Notes: generated from the letters alone by a model not told the origin. A stretch of DNA of 64,000 bases from Actinokineospora terrae (GCF_900111175.1 NZ_FOGI01000006.1:62001-126000); one strand, 5' to 3'; positions 18,184 through 27,098 are shown, counted from the stretch's first letter. A program made the numbers and translations.

Positions 18184-18565
18184 CGAACACCACCTCTCTC
18201 CACGCTGCACAACGCGTCTTCGGCCCTGGGCGCGACCAGCGTGACCACGACATGAACCAGGCGAATTAACGTGGACATCGGGATGATGATCAGCCGTTGG
18301 GACTGGTCGCATCCACGAGCTTTTAGCTCCGATTTCCACCGTCGTCATTGATATCACAGTGTGGGCCAAGCCGTAATGCTGGCATGGCGTCCGCACCGCA
18401 CCGAGTCTCACCGACCAAACTTGAGTATCCGCATCCCGCGCCACACCGAATGAGCTGACACTAGCTCTACGGGGTAGATATCAGCGGAGACGACCACTAG
18501 CCGTCGCTACCGAAGCGGGATGTCCCGCAGCCCTAAGTTCAGGTTCCTAGCAGCGGTGACACCGG
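18184..18565. other. Intergenic region with promoter of the XRE-TPR gene
   Basis: About 380 bases with locally lower GC. It must carry the promoter of the minus-strand regulator at 16915 and the 3-prime end of the Nudix operon. No coding frame looks real and no strong terminator hairpin was found. Confidence 0.45.
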
Positions 18566-19057
18566 TTAGTCGGCGAGAGCCAATGGTTCCGAGCCGAGCT
18601 GGTCGGTGAGGAGGTCGTGCAGGAGGGTGGGCAGTGTGGGAGGGAGGAGTTTGTCGCGGCAGCGGCGGAGGTCCTGGGCTGTCCACCAGCGGCGTTCGAC
18701 AAGTCCTGCCTTCTCGTTGGCTGTGGGTTTGAGTGGCACTCGGGGTGCCGTGGTGGGGGTTCGAGCAAGGAAGACGTGTTCGATGCGGTGGTGGTCGCGG
18801 CCCTTGTAGTGGAATCGGGTCTCGCGCACCCAGAGTTTGCGCCCCAGGGTCGTGAGCAGGATTCCGGTTTCCTCGGCGACCTCTCGGCGTGCCGCGGCGT
18901 GGAGGTCTTCGCCATAGTCGAGTCCTCCGCCGGGGAGTTCCCACCAGTGGTGGTCGGGGTCGGTGGGGTCCAGGGCGTGGATGAGAAGCACGCGGTCGGC
19001 GGGGTCCAGGAGGAGGACGCGGGCGCCGACGCGGGGTGTTGTGGTGCGGGTGGGCAT
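18566..19057 (-). CDS. Nudix hydrolase, last gene of the radical SAM operon
   Basis: A 163-residue Nudix protein: VGARVLLLDPADRVLLIHAL, WWELPGGGLDYGEDLH, then the box core RREVAEETGIL, with an intact metal-binding Glu set. It lies 64 bases after the endonuclease/exonuclease/phosphatase gene on the same strand and probably ends that operon. Substrate not identifiable. Context suggests a nucleotide-like molecule handled with the kinase-like and phosphatase-like neighbours. Confidence 0.87.
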   Translation of the reverse strand: MPTRTTTPRVGARVLLLDPADRVLLIHALDPTDPDHHWWELPGGGLDYGEDLHAAARREVAEETGILLTTLGRKLWVRETRFHYKGRDHHRIEHVFLARTPTTAPRVPLKPTANEKAGLVERRWWTAQDLRRCRDKLLPPTLPTLLHDLLTDQLGSEPLALAD

Positions 19058-19121
19058 GGCGTGGGCTGGTCCTCGCGGTCCGCTGGCGGGCGTAGTGCCA
19101 GCAGGGGACCGTGAACCGGGT

Positions 19122-19961
19122 TCAGAACAAGGTCGGTTCCGACTCGGCGGGTGTGGCCACCGTGGCGGGGTCGGACGTTAGCAGGCGTGTGGTGACCGTC
19201 AGGGCCAGGCGCACCGAGAGCGCGGAATGGTCGGTGAGTCGCGTGCCGTCGGAGGCGGGTGTCCTGGTTTCGTGGAGGTATTCGCAGGCGAGCAGGGCGT
19301 CGGCCAGTGCGTGTGTGCCGTGGGCGTGGTCGTAGCGGTAACCCAATTCGGGTCGACGTGCCCAGCTGTGTTGGATCTCGTGTGGGTGCAGGTGCCGGAA
19401 CAGGTCGCGTAGGCCGTGGCGGTGGGTGAGGTCGGTGTAGAAGTCGTACTCGAATGGAGCGAATTGGCCCCGGTGTGGGGGTTGGTGGTCGGGTTCGAGG
19501 ACGTTGAGGTCGCCGAGCAGCAGCAGCGGCGCGGAGCCTGCTGTCGCGTCCATGGCGTGGGTGAAGTGCTTGGTCCAGGTCTTCTTGCGTTCGGTCTTCT
19601 CAGCACTGGCGTCTCGTGAGGGAACGTAGGCGCCGATGACGCGGACGGGACCGTTCGTCGTGTCGATGACGATCCCGGTAGCGCGTGCGGGCAGGTAGTC
19701 CAGTGCGGCACCGAGTGGGTCCGGTGCGACCGGGATCTTGCTGGCGATCATGACGCCGAGTTCGCCGGGGCCGTGCGCGGGAAAGGTGACGGCGTATCCG
19801 GCGGTGGCGAGGGCTTCCGCGAGGTAGTGGCTGCCCGGGGTGGCCTTGGTCTCGGTGAGTACCAGGACGTCCTCGGGCCGTTGCGCGAGCCAGCGCAGTT
19901 GGCGGTGGGCGCGGTCGAGGGAGGGTGCGCCGATGTTGATGGTGATCAGGCTGAGGGTCAT
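19122..19961 (-). CDS. Endonuclease/exonuclease/phosphatase (EEP) family protein
   Basis: A 279-residue protein of the EEP metal-dependent hydrolase fold: MTLSLITINIG at the start, catalytic Glu in VLVLTETKATPG, GELGVMIASKIPV, the Asp/Asn pair in LLLLGDLNVLEPDH, and the terminal His in RLTDHSALSV. ATG 19961 overlaps the kinase-like gene by four bases; longer in-frame sequence to 20246 is shadow. The family cuts DNA, RNA or phosphoesters; which one cannot be told. No signal peptide, so cytoplasmic. Confidence 0.86.
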   Translation of the reverse strand: MTLSLITINIGAPSLDRAHRQLRWLAQRPEDVLVLTETKATPGSHYLAEALATAGYAVTFPAHGPGELGVMIASKIPVAPDPLGAALDYLPARATGIVIDTTNGPVRVIGAYVPSRDASAEKTERKKTWTKHFTHAMDATAGSAPLLLLGDLNVLEPDHQPPHRGQFAPFEYDFYTDLTHRHGLRDLFRHLHPHEIQHSWARRPELGYRYDHAHGTHALADALLACEYLHETRTPASDGTRLTDHSALSVRLALTVTTRLLTSDPATVATPAESEPTLF

Positions 19962-20590
19962 GCCGCGCTCTTCTCGGTCATGGCGTGGTGGACGAGGGAC
20001 ACGATGGCCGCGGCGATTGTCTCGGGTGGCTCGGTGGTGGCTTCCACCGAGGTGACCCGCCAGCCCCGTTCGCGCAGATTGTCGATGGCTCGGACGTAGT
20101 GCTCGGTCTCGCGCAGGCTGTTGTCGGCGGCGCGTTCGAAGCGGCTGTGCCCGCCGCGCGCCCGAAGTCGTGTGTTGATGACGTGGGGGTCGCCGGTGAG
20201 GATGACTGACAGGTCGGGCCGGTAGACGCCGTGGTTGAGCTGCCACACCACTTCCGCGGACACACCATCAAGGCCTTGCAACACCAGCGAGGAGGCGACA
20301 TACCGGTCGCACACCACGACCGTGCCGTGGCGTAGGGCGGGCAGGATCTCGGTGTCGAGTTGGTGATGGCGGTCTGCGGCGCACAGGCAGGCCAGAGCCA
20401 TGCCGTGATAGGTGTCCGTCCCGTGACGCGCCAGCTCGCCGAGCCGGGCGCGGGACGGCTGAGAGGTGGCGTGCACCGGCACGCCGGCGGCCGCGAGGCT
20501 CTCGGTGATGAGTCTGGCGGTGGTGGACTTGCCCACGCCGCCGGGCCCGTCCAGCGTGAGCAGCAGGCCGGGAAGGCGAGCGTTGTTCAT
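19958..20590 (-). CDS. Thymidylate-kinase-like protein
   Basis: A 210-residue P-loop kinase. Walker A is LTLDGPGGVGKSTTARLI, a DRY motif follows (VVVCDRYVASSLVLQG), and the C-terminal LID region has RLRARGGHSRFERA. This matches dTMP kinases in length and motifs. ATG 20590 overlaps the radical SAM stop (ATGA). Sitting in an accessory operon, it is probably not the housekeeping kinase but a paralogue for a special nucleotide or deoxynucleoside; that is inference. Confidence 0.85.
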   Translation of the reverse strand: MNNARLPGLLLTLDGPGGVGKSTTARLITESLAAAGVPVHATSQPSRARLGELARHGTDTYHGMALACLCAADRHHQLDTEILPALRHGTVVVCDRYVASSLVLQGLDGVSAEVVWQLNHGVYRPDLSVILTGDPHVINTRLRARGGHSRFERAADNSLRETEHYVRAIDNLRERGWRVTSVEATTEPPETIAAAIVSLVHHAMTEKSAA

Positions 20591-21699
20591 GCGGGCATCA
20601 GCGGCAGCAGCCTGCGTCCCTCCGTGGGCGTGGTGATCGGGCACTGCTCGGTGTCGAGGTCACCGATGCGTCCGCCTGCGGCGACGACGGCTGCCGGGCA
20701 CCCTTTGCCGCAGCCGGAGCTCAGGGAGCAGGCGGTGCAGGTGGGATTGGCGCCGACCTGGTAGCGGTCGTGGAATCGGTAGTCGTCGAGTCGTTGGGCG
20801 ATGTCGGGATCGGTGAGGATATTGCCGACGATGAACTCGGTGTCGGCGTGTTGCGAGGCTGGTGTGCGGGCGGCGAACACGAGGTAGGGGCATACCGTGA
20901 CCTCGCCGGGGGTGAACACGTAGATGATCGTGCCCGCCTCGCACCCGGCCAGCGGGCGTCCCGCGGTGTTGGGGAAGCGGATGTGGGCGATGTCGAGGTC
21001 AGGTCCGTCGAACGGGGCGGTCAGTTCGAAGATCTCCCGCATGTGCAGGGTCGTCTTGGCCAGCCTCGCCTGGGACTTGACGCCGCGACCCATGCTGCCG
21101 AGCGGGTTGAGCAGCACGTAGCGGGCGCCGTGGACGCGGGCGAATGCGCAGAGCCGGGCGTACTCCTCGTTCTGCGCCAGCGAGTTCGGCGTGCACAGCA
21201 ACCCCTGCAATATGCCCGCCGCGGCGATCTTCTCCACCGTGGCGATGGTGACGGCGAAACTTGCCCGGTCGCCGCGGAACTTGCCGTGTGACTCGGCCGC
21301 GAACCCGTCCAACGAAACATTGCAATGCACCCCGAGGGCAGCAAGTGTGCTGATCTGGGCGTCGTCGAGGGTGGTCGCGTTGGTGCACACACCGACACTC
21401 ATCCCCGCTGCCCGGAACGCTGCCACGATGGCCAGGAACTCCGGATGGATGGACGGCTCGCCACCGGTCAACGTCACCCTCGTGACCCGGGCCGCGGCCA
21501 AGCCCGGGATCACCCTCACCACAACGTCTTCCAGCGACATCCGCCCACCGATCCTCGTCGCCGAGACGAAACAGTGAGCGCAGCGCAAATTGCAATCCTC
21601 GTTGATCTGCACCAGCGCCTTGCGGAACGGCTGCTCCACCGTGGTACGGAAGTAGCACGACGACGCCACCTCGTCGGTGGCGATGCTGCGAGCGGTCAT
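20587..21699 (-). CDS. Radical SAM protein with C-terminal Cys cluster
   Basis: A 370-residue enzyme. The [4Fe-4S]-SAM motif CxxxCxxC is at residues 36-43 (CNLRCAHC), followed by the SAM-binding LTGGEPSIHPEF. Near the C-terminus a second Cys group (CTACSLSSGCGKGC) resembles a SPASM-type auxiliary cluster. ATG 21699 has GAGG upstream. It heads a minus-strand operon with kinase-like, EEP and Nudix genes and faces a LysR gene. The reaction is unknown: SPASM-like clusters are common in peptide or small-molecule modification enzymes. Confidence 0.9.
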   Translation of the reverse strand: MTARSIATDEVASSCYFRTTVEQPFRKALVQINEDCNLRCAHCFVSATRIGGRMSLEDVVVRVIPGLAAARVTRVTLTGGEPSIHPEFLAIVAAFRAAGMSVGVCTNATTLDDAQISTLAALGVHCNVSLDGFAAESHGKFRGDRASFAVTIATVEKIAAAGILQGLLCTPNSLAQNEEYARLCAFARVHGARYVLLNPLGSMGRGVKSQARLAKTTLHMREIFELTAPFDGPDLDIAHIRFPNTAGRPLAGCEAGTIIYVFTPGEVTVCPYLVFAARTPASQHADTEFIVGNILTDPDIAQRLDDYRFHDRYQVGANPTCTACSLSSGCGKGCPAAVVAAGGRIGDLDTEQCPITTPTEGRRLLPLMPA

Positions 21700-21885
21700 C
21701 GGAAACCTCGCTTCCCCAAGCGATACACCGAAAGAGCCCGAACGGGCGAAAACCCACATGATGTCCGCTCGGACAGTAGCGCGGCCCGCGATGTCTCGGC
21801 GAACATCTCTGGGCCACCCCAACGCGAACTGCGGCCAACGACAACCCAGCTGTCCCAACGAACATCACCAACCCGCGGGAGAACC
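21700..21885. promoter_or_regulatory. Divergent control region between radical SAM operon and LysR gene
   Basis: The 186-base gap must carry promoters for both directions, a typical LysR-controlled layout. It contains an inverted repeat, GATGT, eight bases, ACATC, at 21790-21807, and related ATGTC and ACATC words nearby (for example GATGTCC near 21760 and ACATC near 21865). These are candidate operator half-sites; no exact T-N11-A box was confirmed. Confidence 0.5.
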
Positions 21886-22920
21886 ATGCCTGGCACGGAC
21901 ACCGGCGCGACGGAGACCCTCACGGCGCTGCTGGGGTGCCCACCTCACCTGCTCGACCTCAGCCTCGACCAACTCCGCACACTCGCCGTCGTGCACGCTA
22001 CCGGCACCGCCCAACGCGCGGCCCGCGCACTCGGACGCGAGCAATCCAGCGTGCAGAAACAACTCGACCACCTCAACAAGACCGCCACCCGACTCGTCGG
22101 CGAGGCACTCGTGGTCAAACAAGGCCGAGGCAAAGACTTCCTGTTCACCACCACCGGCGAAGAGCTGGTCGCCCTGGCGCGCAGCACACTCTCAACCTGG
22201 AACAACAGCCTGCACCAAAGCCGACGACGACTCGGATCCACGGTCACCTTCGGCACCACCGAGTTCACCGTCCAGTTCCTCGGCGCCATCTGGCCCACAC
22301 TCCGCCACGACTTCGAAGCCCGCGGCATCCACCTCACCATCGAACACGTCCGCACCCGCGACCTCTGGCGCACCCTCGACAGCAAGAAGGTCGACATCGT
22401 CTGCGGCAGCCTCGCCGCCCCGCCCAACGAGGCCCCCACCCACGACTACGACTTCCTCGAATGGCACCGAGAACGCGTCGCCCTCCTCACCAACCTCACC
22501 ACCCGCGAACTCCCCGACACCCCCATCACCGCCACCCAACTACCCACCCTCCCCCTCCTCACCCCCACAGCCGGACTCCTCGCCGACTTCCTCACCCGCT
22601 GGTACGGCCCCGACTACCACTCCACCCTCACCGTCATCGCCACCATCGACTCCCTCAACTACGGCCTCAACCTCCTCACCACCCACCTCCTCCACGGCTG
22701 CCTCCTCACCACCGACCGCGTCGCCGACGCCGCCCTCAACGGCCACCTCCCCGGCCAAGGCCTCCGCAAACTCACCCTCGCCACCGACTACCACCCCCAC
22801 CTCGAAATCGTCACCGGCATCTTCACCCGCAAACACGAACGCACCCACTACACCCCCGACCACCCCCTCAACCTCCTCTGGAACGCCTTCGCGGAAGCCT
22901 CACCCGCAAAACGTCCGTGA
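21886..22920 (+). CDS. LysR-type transcriptional regulator
   Basis: A 344-residue protein. The N-terminal winged helix is present (LSLDQLRTLAVVHATGTAQR, AARALGREQSSVQKQLDHLN) and is somewhat diverged from classical LysR. A periplasmic-binding-like effector domain follows (TVTFGTTEFTVQFLGAIWPT onward). ATG 21886 has GGGAGA upstream. It is transcribed away from the radical SAM operon and probably controls it. The coding strand is extremely C-rich in its second half, which also creates long false frames in this interval. Confidence 0.85.
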   Translation: MPGTDTGATETLTALLGCPPHLLDLSLDQLRTLAVVHATGTAQRAARALGREQSSVQKQLDHLNKTATRLVGEALVVKQGRGKDFLFTTTGEELVALARSTLSTWNNSLHQSRRRLGSTVTFGTTEFTVQFLGAIWPTLRHDFEARGIHLTIEHVRTRDLWRTLDSKKVDIVCGSLAAPPNEAPTHDYDFLEWHRERVALLTNLTTRELPDTPITATQLPTLPLLTPTAGLLADFLTRWYGPDYHSTLTVIATIDSLNYGLNLLTTHLLHGCLLTTDRVADAALNGHLPGQGLRKLTLATDYHPHLEIVTGIFTRKHERTHYTPDHPLNLLWNAFAEASPAKRP

Positions 22921-23210
22921 ATCACCACCATTCGGGCTCCACGGCTTCGAGTTCTTGCGATAGGCACGCGCCCGCTGCGTCCGAGCGTTGGTCGAGAACC
23001 ATCCGTAGGCCAGACCGCAAAAACAGTCAAGTGGGCACCGGTTCCAAGCCGATAGCAGTGACGGCGCGCACTGCGCTGCCGCCCTGCGGACCGCCTTCCC
23101 CGCCGTCCCCGGACCAACGCCATCCCCGAACCCGACCCGAGCGGGCCGAACAGATCCAGCGTGACGAGAAGTCTTTCCAGCAGGCGTTGGACCGGGCTGC
23201 GGCGGCTGGC
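22921..23210. other. Non-coding stretch between convergent genes
   Basis: About 290 bases between the LysR stop and the convergent DUF6461-like gene. No protein-like frame, tRNA or clear terminator was seen. Confidence 0.4.
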
Positions 23211-23771
23211 CTAGGCCGGGAGGCGGTAGGTCGGCAGTGGAGTGGTCAACCAGGACTCCTCGAACGCCACCGCGGTCACCCGTTCCACCGCGGCGAGGCT
23301 GGCGGACTTGAGGTGGTCGAGGGGAAAGTCCTCGGGCTCCACCCAGCCGGGCAGCATGTCGTTGGCCCCGGCCGGGAGACCGATGAAGGTGGGGTCGAAT
23401 CGGCCAACGAGCTGCCCGTCCCGGGCCTGCACGATCTGATGGTCGCCGTTGGCGCTCCAGTACACCGACACGAACAACCCGCTCGGGCTCGCGAGCTGCC
23501 GGGCGACGGCCGGGGCGTTGCCAACCCAGCCATTGGGCTCAATGGCCAGCACGCACTCGTCGTGGCGGGTGAGTTGCAGGAGACCGTAGTCGTCAACGTG
23601 CTCGTTGTGTTCGGCCAGCGCGGCCTCGAACGTCACGTCGGTGGGCTGGGCGTCGCCGCCGACGCCGTAGGCGGCCAGCACCTCGTACTCGGTCCGGCCG
23701 GTGGTCACGGCCAGGGTCCAGGCCAGGTCGAAGGCGGTGTCCGCCCACGCGTAGCGGGTCACAGCGCGCAT
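23211..23771 (-). CDS. DUF6461-like hypothetical protein
   Basis: A 186-residue acidic cytoplasmic protein. Features are RYAWADTAFDLAWTLAVTTG, then VLAIEPNGWVGNAPAVARQL and FVSVYWSANGDHQIVQARDG. The EPNGW and SVYWS-type motifs resemble DUF6461 proteins common in actinomycetes; this family call is from memory of the pattern. It overlaps the end of the nuclease gene by 13 bases, so the two may be co-expressed, and an immunity or accessory role is possible but unproven. Confidence 0.65.
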   Translation of the reverse strand: MRAVTRYAWADTAFDLAWTLAVTTGRTEYEVLAAYGVGGDAQPTDVTFEAALAEHNEHVDDYGLLQLTRHDECVLAIEPNGWVGNAPAVARQLASPSGLFVSVYWSANGDHQIVQARDGQLVGRFDPTFIGLPAGANDMLPGWVEPEDFPLDHLKSASLAAVERVTAVAFEESWLTTPLPTYRLPA

Positions 23772-24387
23772 TGTTCCAACTGCTCGTCAGCAACGTCGGC
23801 CCCGGCGAACCCGGTCGTGGCGACCTGGGCCGGGTTGGAGATGACCACCAGGAAACCGTCCCCCTGGCCGATCTTGGCCTTAGCGTATTCGGAGCTGATC
23901 GCCCCGCCCTGGCAACGTTGCTCGCGCAACGGGACCTCCTCGGTGCGCGCGCCGGAACCGCCCTCGTCCGTGGTCGCGAAGCCATATTCGTCGCAACTCC
24001 CCCCGTTCTTCGGCACGAACCGCCTACACGCCGCGGCCCGGTTGGCGGCCTGCTTGGCGGAGTTGCGGGTCAGGACCGACGGCTGACCCTCGCCCCAGGC
24101 CAGGTGGATGTTGCGGGCGATGAACGGCATCTTGGCCGCGTCGATCACCACCACCTTCACGTCCCCGCACTGCCGCGTTGTCAACGCGACCTCCACGGTG
24201 CACTGCCGGGCCTTGGCTTCCCCGTCACCGCCCACAGGAGCTGGTGGCCCTCGTCCTCGATCAGCACCGGGTCCTGGTTCTCGAACACGCCGGTCACGGT
24301 GTCGATCACCGCCTCCGGACCGAGATAGGCCACGATCCCGGCGACGGCCAGGATGGGCAGGAGCAAGCCGGACTTGGTGCGGGGCAT
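23759..24387 (-). pseudogene. Exported NucA/NucB-type deoxyribonuclease, frameshifted
   Basis: Two frames together make one gene. From ATG 24387 (AAGGAAA upstream) comes a membrane or signal segment (SGLLLPILAVAGIVAYLG) and FENQDPVLIEDEGHQLLW. The frame then closes at 24181. The nuclease domain is in the next frame: RQCTVEVALTTRQCGDVKVV, AAKMPFIARNIHLAW, then the family hallmark SCDEYGFATTDEGG. The switch falls near a GGGG run around 24225. NucA/NucB enzymes are secreted DNases. Either the strain has lost it, the run hides a sequencing error, or slippage restores the frame. Confidence 0.7.
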
Positions 24388-24581
24388 CGGTTTCCTTCGC
24401 GCTACAACCTGTTTCCACGCGGACACGGACAGGTGTAGCAAGATCACCAACGCGACGACACAGAGCTTTGGACGGAGGATTCCTCCGGGGGCGAAGTGAC
24501 TACGCGGTCACCGTCGGGAACCAGCACGCCAGACGATGTCCACATCGAACATATGCGCGAACGGGTGATATGTTGCCAGGC

Positions 24582-24959
24582 ATGACACCGCCCTCCTCGC
24601 TCACTCCACCGGACGGGGTGCTGCGGTACCGGCTCGATCCCGTGGGCGCGGTGATCGCCATCCTGCCCACCAGGTGCAAGAGCGGGCGACACCCACTCGT
24701 TCCCGGCATCAGCACCGCGCGCGCCGCGGACGGCGAACTCCGGGGCGACTGCCCGGCCCGCGCCACCACACCGGGCGGCACCGACACCGGCTGGCTGTGG
24801 ACCGGCGATCACCGCTACCCGGAACGGGCCGAACTGGACGCGAGGTTCTACGACAATCGGCCAGCCCGTCTTCCCAGGGCGGCAAAGCGGCAAACCCGGG
24901 CGAGTCGTGATCATCAGCCCATACACCTCGTGGGACGGCGACACCCTACACGGCCGTAG
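24582..24959 (+). CDS. Small hypothetical protein, possibly decayed
   Basis: A 125-codon frame whose first ~95 residues look protein-like (GVLRYRLDPVGAVIAILPTR, TGWLWTGDHRYPERAELDAR). The last 30 residues are less convincing and overlap another small frame. ATG 24570 is an alternative start. No family recognised. Confidence 0.45.
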   Translation: MTPPSSLTPPDGVLRYRLDPVGAVIAILPTRCKSGRHPLVPGISTARAADGELRGDCPARATTPGGTDTGWLWTGDHRYPERAELDARFYDNRPARLPRAAKRQTRASRDHQPIHLVGRRHPTRP

Positions 24960-25195
24960 CCGCGTGCTCACTCCGGCCTGGATCCGACTCGACGCCCTCT
25001 TCCCGCGACTGAAGGGAGCCCCGCGACATGTGATCGAGACCGGCCTCGACCTCACCGACGCCATCCCTGCACGCCTGCACGGCCGCTTCCCTAGCGTGGA
25101 GGGTGACTGGTGGGCATCGTCGACTACGAGATCAGCTACGCCTCAAGGACCAGCTCGTACCCTTCGCCGCCCTCCGTCGGCGGGCTAGAAGCGTG
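24907..25195 (+). pseudogene. Frameshifted small gene remnant
   Basis: From GTG 24907 the frame reads VIISPYTSWDGDTLHGRSRV, then ETGLDLTDAIPARLHGRFPS. From about 25100 good sequence continues in other frames (LVGIVDYEISYA, then LKDQLVPFAALRRRA). This suggests a decayed gene with two indels. Function unknown. Confidence 0.35.
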
Positions 25196-25332
25196 ACGGC
25201 ACCATCCTCCAGCGAACGGTTTCGATGGACGAGAGGGTGATGTCTTGTCCTAATTCTTCATCAACTCGATTGGGTTCGCGGTGCGCAGTCTTCATACTGG
25301 ACCGCGCTGCTCGCCGTTGACTCGAGGAGGAG

Positions 25333-25755
25333 ATCATCAGAAGAAGCCCCTCAGGCGTCGTCATTGGGTTGCTCCTGACGACGCTAGTGGCCTGTGGCTC
25401 GAGTGCGGACGAGAAGGCTGCGTCCCAGGATGGCGGTGGAAGCCACGCGTGCGAGAGGTTGTCGTCTGGCGACGCCAACCTCGGTAGGCTCAGCGATGCG
25501 ATGAACGAGTTCGCTGACCCGGACTCGGCTGAAGCGGCGCGAAGCAAGCTGCGCGAGACGGCGGAAGGTCTTCGAGGTATGGCCAGGACCCCTGATCTTG
25601 CAGGGGCCCGCGATGTTCTTCTGAACACTGCGGACGCCTTGGACGACCTGGCGGGGAAAGGTTTCTCGGACGAAAGAGCCGCGACTCGCGCGGCTGACGC
25701 CTTGGCCGAGCTCGGAAAGAGATTGGAGGGGCCGTGCAGGCTCGCCGAAAACTGA
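25333..25755 (+). CDS. Predicted lipoprotein, non-standard or late start
   Basis: A lipoprotein with the lipobox LVAC followed by GSSADEKAASQDGG and a helical domain (LRETAEGLRGMARTPDLAGA, TADALDDLAGKGFSDERAAT). The only standard start near the signal is TTG 25369, which leaves just eight residues before the Cys. A full signal (RRSPSGVVIGLLLTTLVAC) needs a start at 25333 or 25336, both ATC, sitting right after AGGAGG. So either an ATC start is used or a base differs. It overlaps the secreted protein gene by 22 bases. Confidence 0.65.
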   Translation: MIRRSPSGVVIGLLLTTLVACGSSADEKAASQDGGGSHACERLSSGDANLGRLSDAMNEFADPDSAEAARSKLRETAEGLRGMARTPDLAGARDVLLNTADALDDLAGKGFSDERAATRAADALAELGKRLEGPCRLAEN

Positions 25756-27098
25756 TGCGTCTCGTCGCTGTCATAGCAAGTTGCACACTCGCGAGCACTG
25801 GCACGCTGGCGATCGCGGCACCCGCGCCAGGACTTTGCGCCACGGACGAATCCAGGGGAGCGGTTCCGGCGGACTACCCGATCGAAGCGTGCATGACGAC
25901 GTCGGAAGTCATCCTGAGGAACACGCTCGCGCTTCCGGTTCAGATCAAGCTCACCGGTGACGCGTCCGCTGTCCGGTCGGTCGGCGTTAACCAGGGATTG
26001 GCCGCTGCGCTCACGCGGTTGCGTCACTCCGACCCCTCCATCCTCATGCCGGGAGATGTCGCGCGTGTTCCACTGGACAAGGGCGGTTCGACGATCTCGG
26101 TTGAGCTCTCACGCGCGGGCCGAAACTTTGCTCTGCTCACCACGCTCGTGACGTTCATGCCCGGACTTCAGCTCGCGGATGTCAAGAAGTATTGGGGCAT
26201 TTACACGACCCTGATCACCGAGATCTCGGACGTCTACGCCGACTATGAGAACTGCGTCGCGGACACGAACTGGGTCGAGCGGCTTAAGTGTGACGTCCTA
26301 CGGGTCAGGAACGTCGAGTTCGCGGTCGGCAGGGCCGTCGCGTCCGGCCTCTCGAAGAAGCTGTTTAGCCTCTTTCTGAGCCTCCCGACCTACTTGAAGT
26401 GGGCTGACGCCCAGCCGAAGGACGCGAACAAGATCATCCACGGTACACGGACTCTGACCGTGGCAGCCAAGGCGGCGGGCGAACCGCCCGCCGTGAATAC
26501 CGGTGTGGTGAAGCCCGCCGCGCCGGTCTTGGCCAACTTCTCCGTCCAGAGTGTTGGCGTGGGTGTCGCTGCCGTGATGTTCGACGTTGGCTGGACGGCT
26601 GGTACGGATCCGGTGCGGTGCGTGATCTACGTAGACGACTCGGCCGTGCAGGACAGCCAGTGCGGGACGCGTTCGTCGACGCGAGTCACCGGTCTCGCTG
26701 CGGGCATGCACAGATTCAAGGCGCTCGTCCGTGACCGTCTTGGCAACACCAGCCAGTGGTCGCCAGCGTTGACCGTCGACATTCCCGGCGACCCGGTTCC
26801 ACCAACACCGGTTGTTCCTGCGGACCCGAAGCCGACCGTGGCCAACTTCGTCGTCGTTGTCAAGGGAGACGGCAACGTCGGAGTCGCGTTCGACGTCGGC
26901 TGGCAGAGTGGCCGAGATCCGGTGATCTGCCACTTCCTGATCGACGGGCAGTCCTGGTTCGACTCTCAGTGCGGCACGCGCTCGTCGAAGCAGTTCAGCG
27001 GTGTCAATCCAGGCCAGCACGTCTTCGACGTCCGGGTCAGCGATAGGTTCGGTGTCTACAGCGATCCGGTGCCGTCGATCGTGCGCACCACGACCTGA
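25734..27098 (+). CDS. Secreted protein with two Fn3-like repeat modules
   Basis: A 454-residue exported protein. Signal: basic MQARRKLMR, then LVAVIASCTLASTGTLAIAA. The central part (ADVKKYWGIYTTLITEISDV, VADTNWVERLKCDVLRVRNV) is unlike anything I recognise. Two ~110-residue beta-sandwich-like repeats follow, each with FDVGW, a Cys, SQCGTRSS, and a closing DRLGN or DRFGV. The paired Cys in each repeat could be disulfide-bonded outside the cell. GTG 25734 overlaps the lipoprotein gene, suggesting one operon and perhaps a surface complex. Confidence 0.78.
   Translation: MQARRKLMRLVAVIASCTLASTGTLAIAAPAPGLCATDESRGAVPADYPIEACMTTSEVILRNTLALPVQIKLTGDASAVRSVGVNQGLAAALTRLRHSDPSILMPGDVARVPLDKGGSTISVELSRAGRNFALLTTLVTFMPGLQLADVKKYWGIYTTLITEISDVYADYENCVADTNWVERLKCDVLRVRNVEFAVGRAVASGLSKKLFSLFLSLPTYLKWADAQPKDANKIIHGTRTLTVAAKAAGEPPAVNTGVVKPAAPVLANFSVQSVGVGVAAVMFDVGWTAGTDPVRCVIYVDDSAVQDSQCGTRSSTRVTGLAAGMHRFKALVRDRLGNTSQWSPALTVDIPGDPVPPTPVVPADPKPTVANFVVVVKGDGNVGVAFDVGWQSGRDPVICHFLIDGQSWFDSQCGTRSSKQFSGVNPGQHVFDVRVSDRFGVYSDPVPSIVRTTT

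Noticed and set aside
21936..24086. A 716-codon plus-strand frame
   Set aside because: It is a shadow of the LysR, DUF6461-like and nuclease genes. Composition is Pro/Arg/His-rich with no domains, caused by the extreme C-richness of the LysR coding strand.
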